DNA of 64,000 nucleotides, from the NCBI RefSeq assembly GCF_019175385.1, contig NC_083339.1:31525637-31589636 (forward strand), given 5' to 3'. Under the pieces are notes generated by a model. That model was given only the letters and a program-made list of their open reading frames with translations. It was not told where the DNA came from and searched no databases. A program made the position numbers and the translations under genes. Position 1 is the stretch's first letter. Every line of letters starts with the position of its first letter. This DNA comes from Lycium barbarum (lineage: Eukaryota; Streptophyta; Magnoliopsida; Solanales; Solanaceae). Of the stretch, positions 62,774 to 64,000 are shown one piece after another.

Positions 62774-64000
62774 ATGATTTCAGCGATACTGGTAAAGAGA
62801 AAAGCCATAATTGCCCAGAAGGGCAAGGCTACCACAGCACGACGAATGGAAAGGGAGCCACCAACGAATGTAAAAGAGGCTAAATCCAATACTTCTCATA
62901 CCCCGCCTATCCTAGAAGAACAAGGAGGGGCTTTAGCTCCGGCTCCTATGCCTCCAGTTCCTCCACCGGGTGCTTCGAGTCAGCAGATGATCGAGGCCAT
63001 TCAGTTATTGACCCAGTTGGTTGCAGCTCAAGCTCAACAGCAAGGTGTGGGTCCTAGTGATAGGGCCACTAGTGCAAGGGCCCGTGATTTTATGAGTTTA
63101 AATCCCCCAGAATTTTTTGGGTCAAAGCCGTATGAAGACCCGCAATGTTTTATAGATGAGATATTAAAGATGTTGAGGATCATTCATGCTTCAGATACTG
63201 AGACAGTGGAGTTGACATCTTATAGACTCCGGGATGTAGCGGTCCTATGCTATAATAATTGGCTATCGTCGAGGAAGGAAAATGCACCTCCCCTAGTTTG
63301 GCAGGAATTTGTAGATGCTTTCCTTCGCCACTATTTGCCACCCGAGGTTCGAAGGGCTCGTGCTGATAGGTTTTTTAATCTAAAGCAAGGGAATATGAGT
63401 ATTTGGGAGTATAGTCTCCGTTTTAATTCATTGGCTAGATATGCTCCGACTATGGTAGCTGACATGGGGGATAGAGTACACCGATTTGTGAGTGGCTTAG
63501 GGCCATATTTGTTCAAAGATTGCTTGACAGTTTCATTGCAAAAGGGGATGGACATTTCCCGTATTCAGGCCCACCCTCAGAATTTAGACGAGCAGCAATA
63601 GCCCAGAGGGGTGAGCGTGATATTGACAGATGACAGAGCAAGAAGACCAGATCTGCTGGTGCTAGTAGTGAGTATAGAGGGGGTCAGCGGCAGCAGTATT
63701 CTAGATATTCGGGCCAGTCTATGGCCAGTGCACCTCTTCGGTTCGCGGGTAGGAGATTTGATCGCCCCATTTATTTTGGTCCGCGTCAAAGTTTGAGAGT
63801 CCCAGGTTCTCAGTTTGGAGGTGATCCTAGCCAGAGGAGACCACCGATGCTGCGGTGTATCCAGTGTGGTTGATTACATTCCGATCAGTGTCGCTGAGGT
63901 TCAGATGCTTGTTATGCCTGTGGTCAGGTTGGGCATATTGTGCGAGATTGTCCATCGATGAGTGGTAGAGTTGGGGCTCAGCCCACAGGATCAGCGGCCA
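62774..64000 (+). pseudogene. Gag of chromovirus element D, continues past the window
   Basis: An open frame of 275 codons (62774-63601) starts MISAILVKRKAIIAQKGKA. It includes a Pro-rich segment (ALAPAPMPPVPPPGAS) and the Retrotrans_gag-type core SLNPPEFFGSKPYEDPQCFI, FVDAFLRHYLPPEVRRARADRF, VADMGDRVHRFVSGLG. A one-base frame change near 63600 follows; in the new frame a basic Arg/Gln/Ser-rich tail leads to a two-part zinc knuckle (CIQCG ... CR ... CYACGQVGHIVRDCP, about 63856-63954) with TGA stops at 63871-63873 and 63895-63897. Start chosen because it matches A. The 180-bp leader before it is untranslated. Confidence 0.9.

Overview
This window is plant nuclear DNA made almost entirely of nested, decayed Ty3/gypsy LTR retrotransposons. 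I see no host gene, tRNA, rRNA or CRISPR array. The mix of dual-RNase-H Tat/Ogre-type elements and chromodomain elements primed by initiator tRNA-Met points to a dicot. The style of the LTRs suggests Solanaceae, but that is recall and not a proof.

Layout. (1) 1-13722, + strand: 3' part of a Tat/Ogre-like element. It has the tail of a putative intron, broken RT, RNase H, a second archaeal-type RNase H and integrase, then a long repeat-rich 3' untranslated region and a candidate LTR of about 7.3 kb. It appears inserted in a chromovirus integrase, of which 392 bp remain (13723-14114). (2) 14115-19236, + strand: two chromovirus-type LTRs in a row, the second cut short. (3) About 19237-29498, + strand: a degenerate LTR family with two LTRs (20618-23753 and 27110-29498) and non-coding interior. 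(4) 29499-36290, - strand: a second Tat/Ogre-like element with gag, protease, intron, RT and RNase H, plus a gag-like ORF upstream of gag. (5) 36291-44720, - strand: chromovirus 'A', with its 3' LTR, chromodomain, integrase, RNase H, RT, protease, gag, PBS and part of the 5' LTR. (6) Inside A's 5' LTR sits chromovirus 'B' (44721-49427). Inside B's RT sits the LTR of element 'C' (49428-52094). (7) The block 43331-52515 (gag of A through C) is repeated in tandem at 52516-61654. The copies are nearly identical, share 4 bp of microhomology at the junction, and differ by 46 bp in an AT microsatellite. (8) 61655-64000, + strand: a truncated LTR, PBS and gag of element 'D', a relative of A in opposite orientation.

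No element here looks able to move by itself. Most premature stops are at former Trp or Gln codons, fitting C-to-T decay of methylated DNA. The points most worth a second look are the 9.2 kb tandem duplication, an LTR promoter layout shared by several families (conserved block, then a family-specific repeated motif, then TATA), and a candidate intron between protease and RT in both Tat-like elements.
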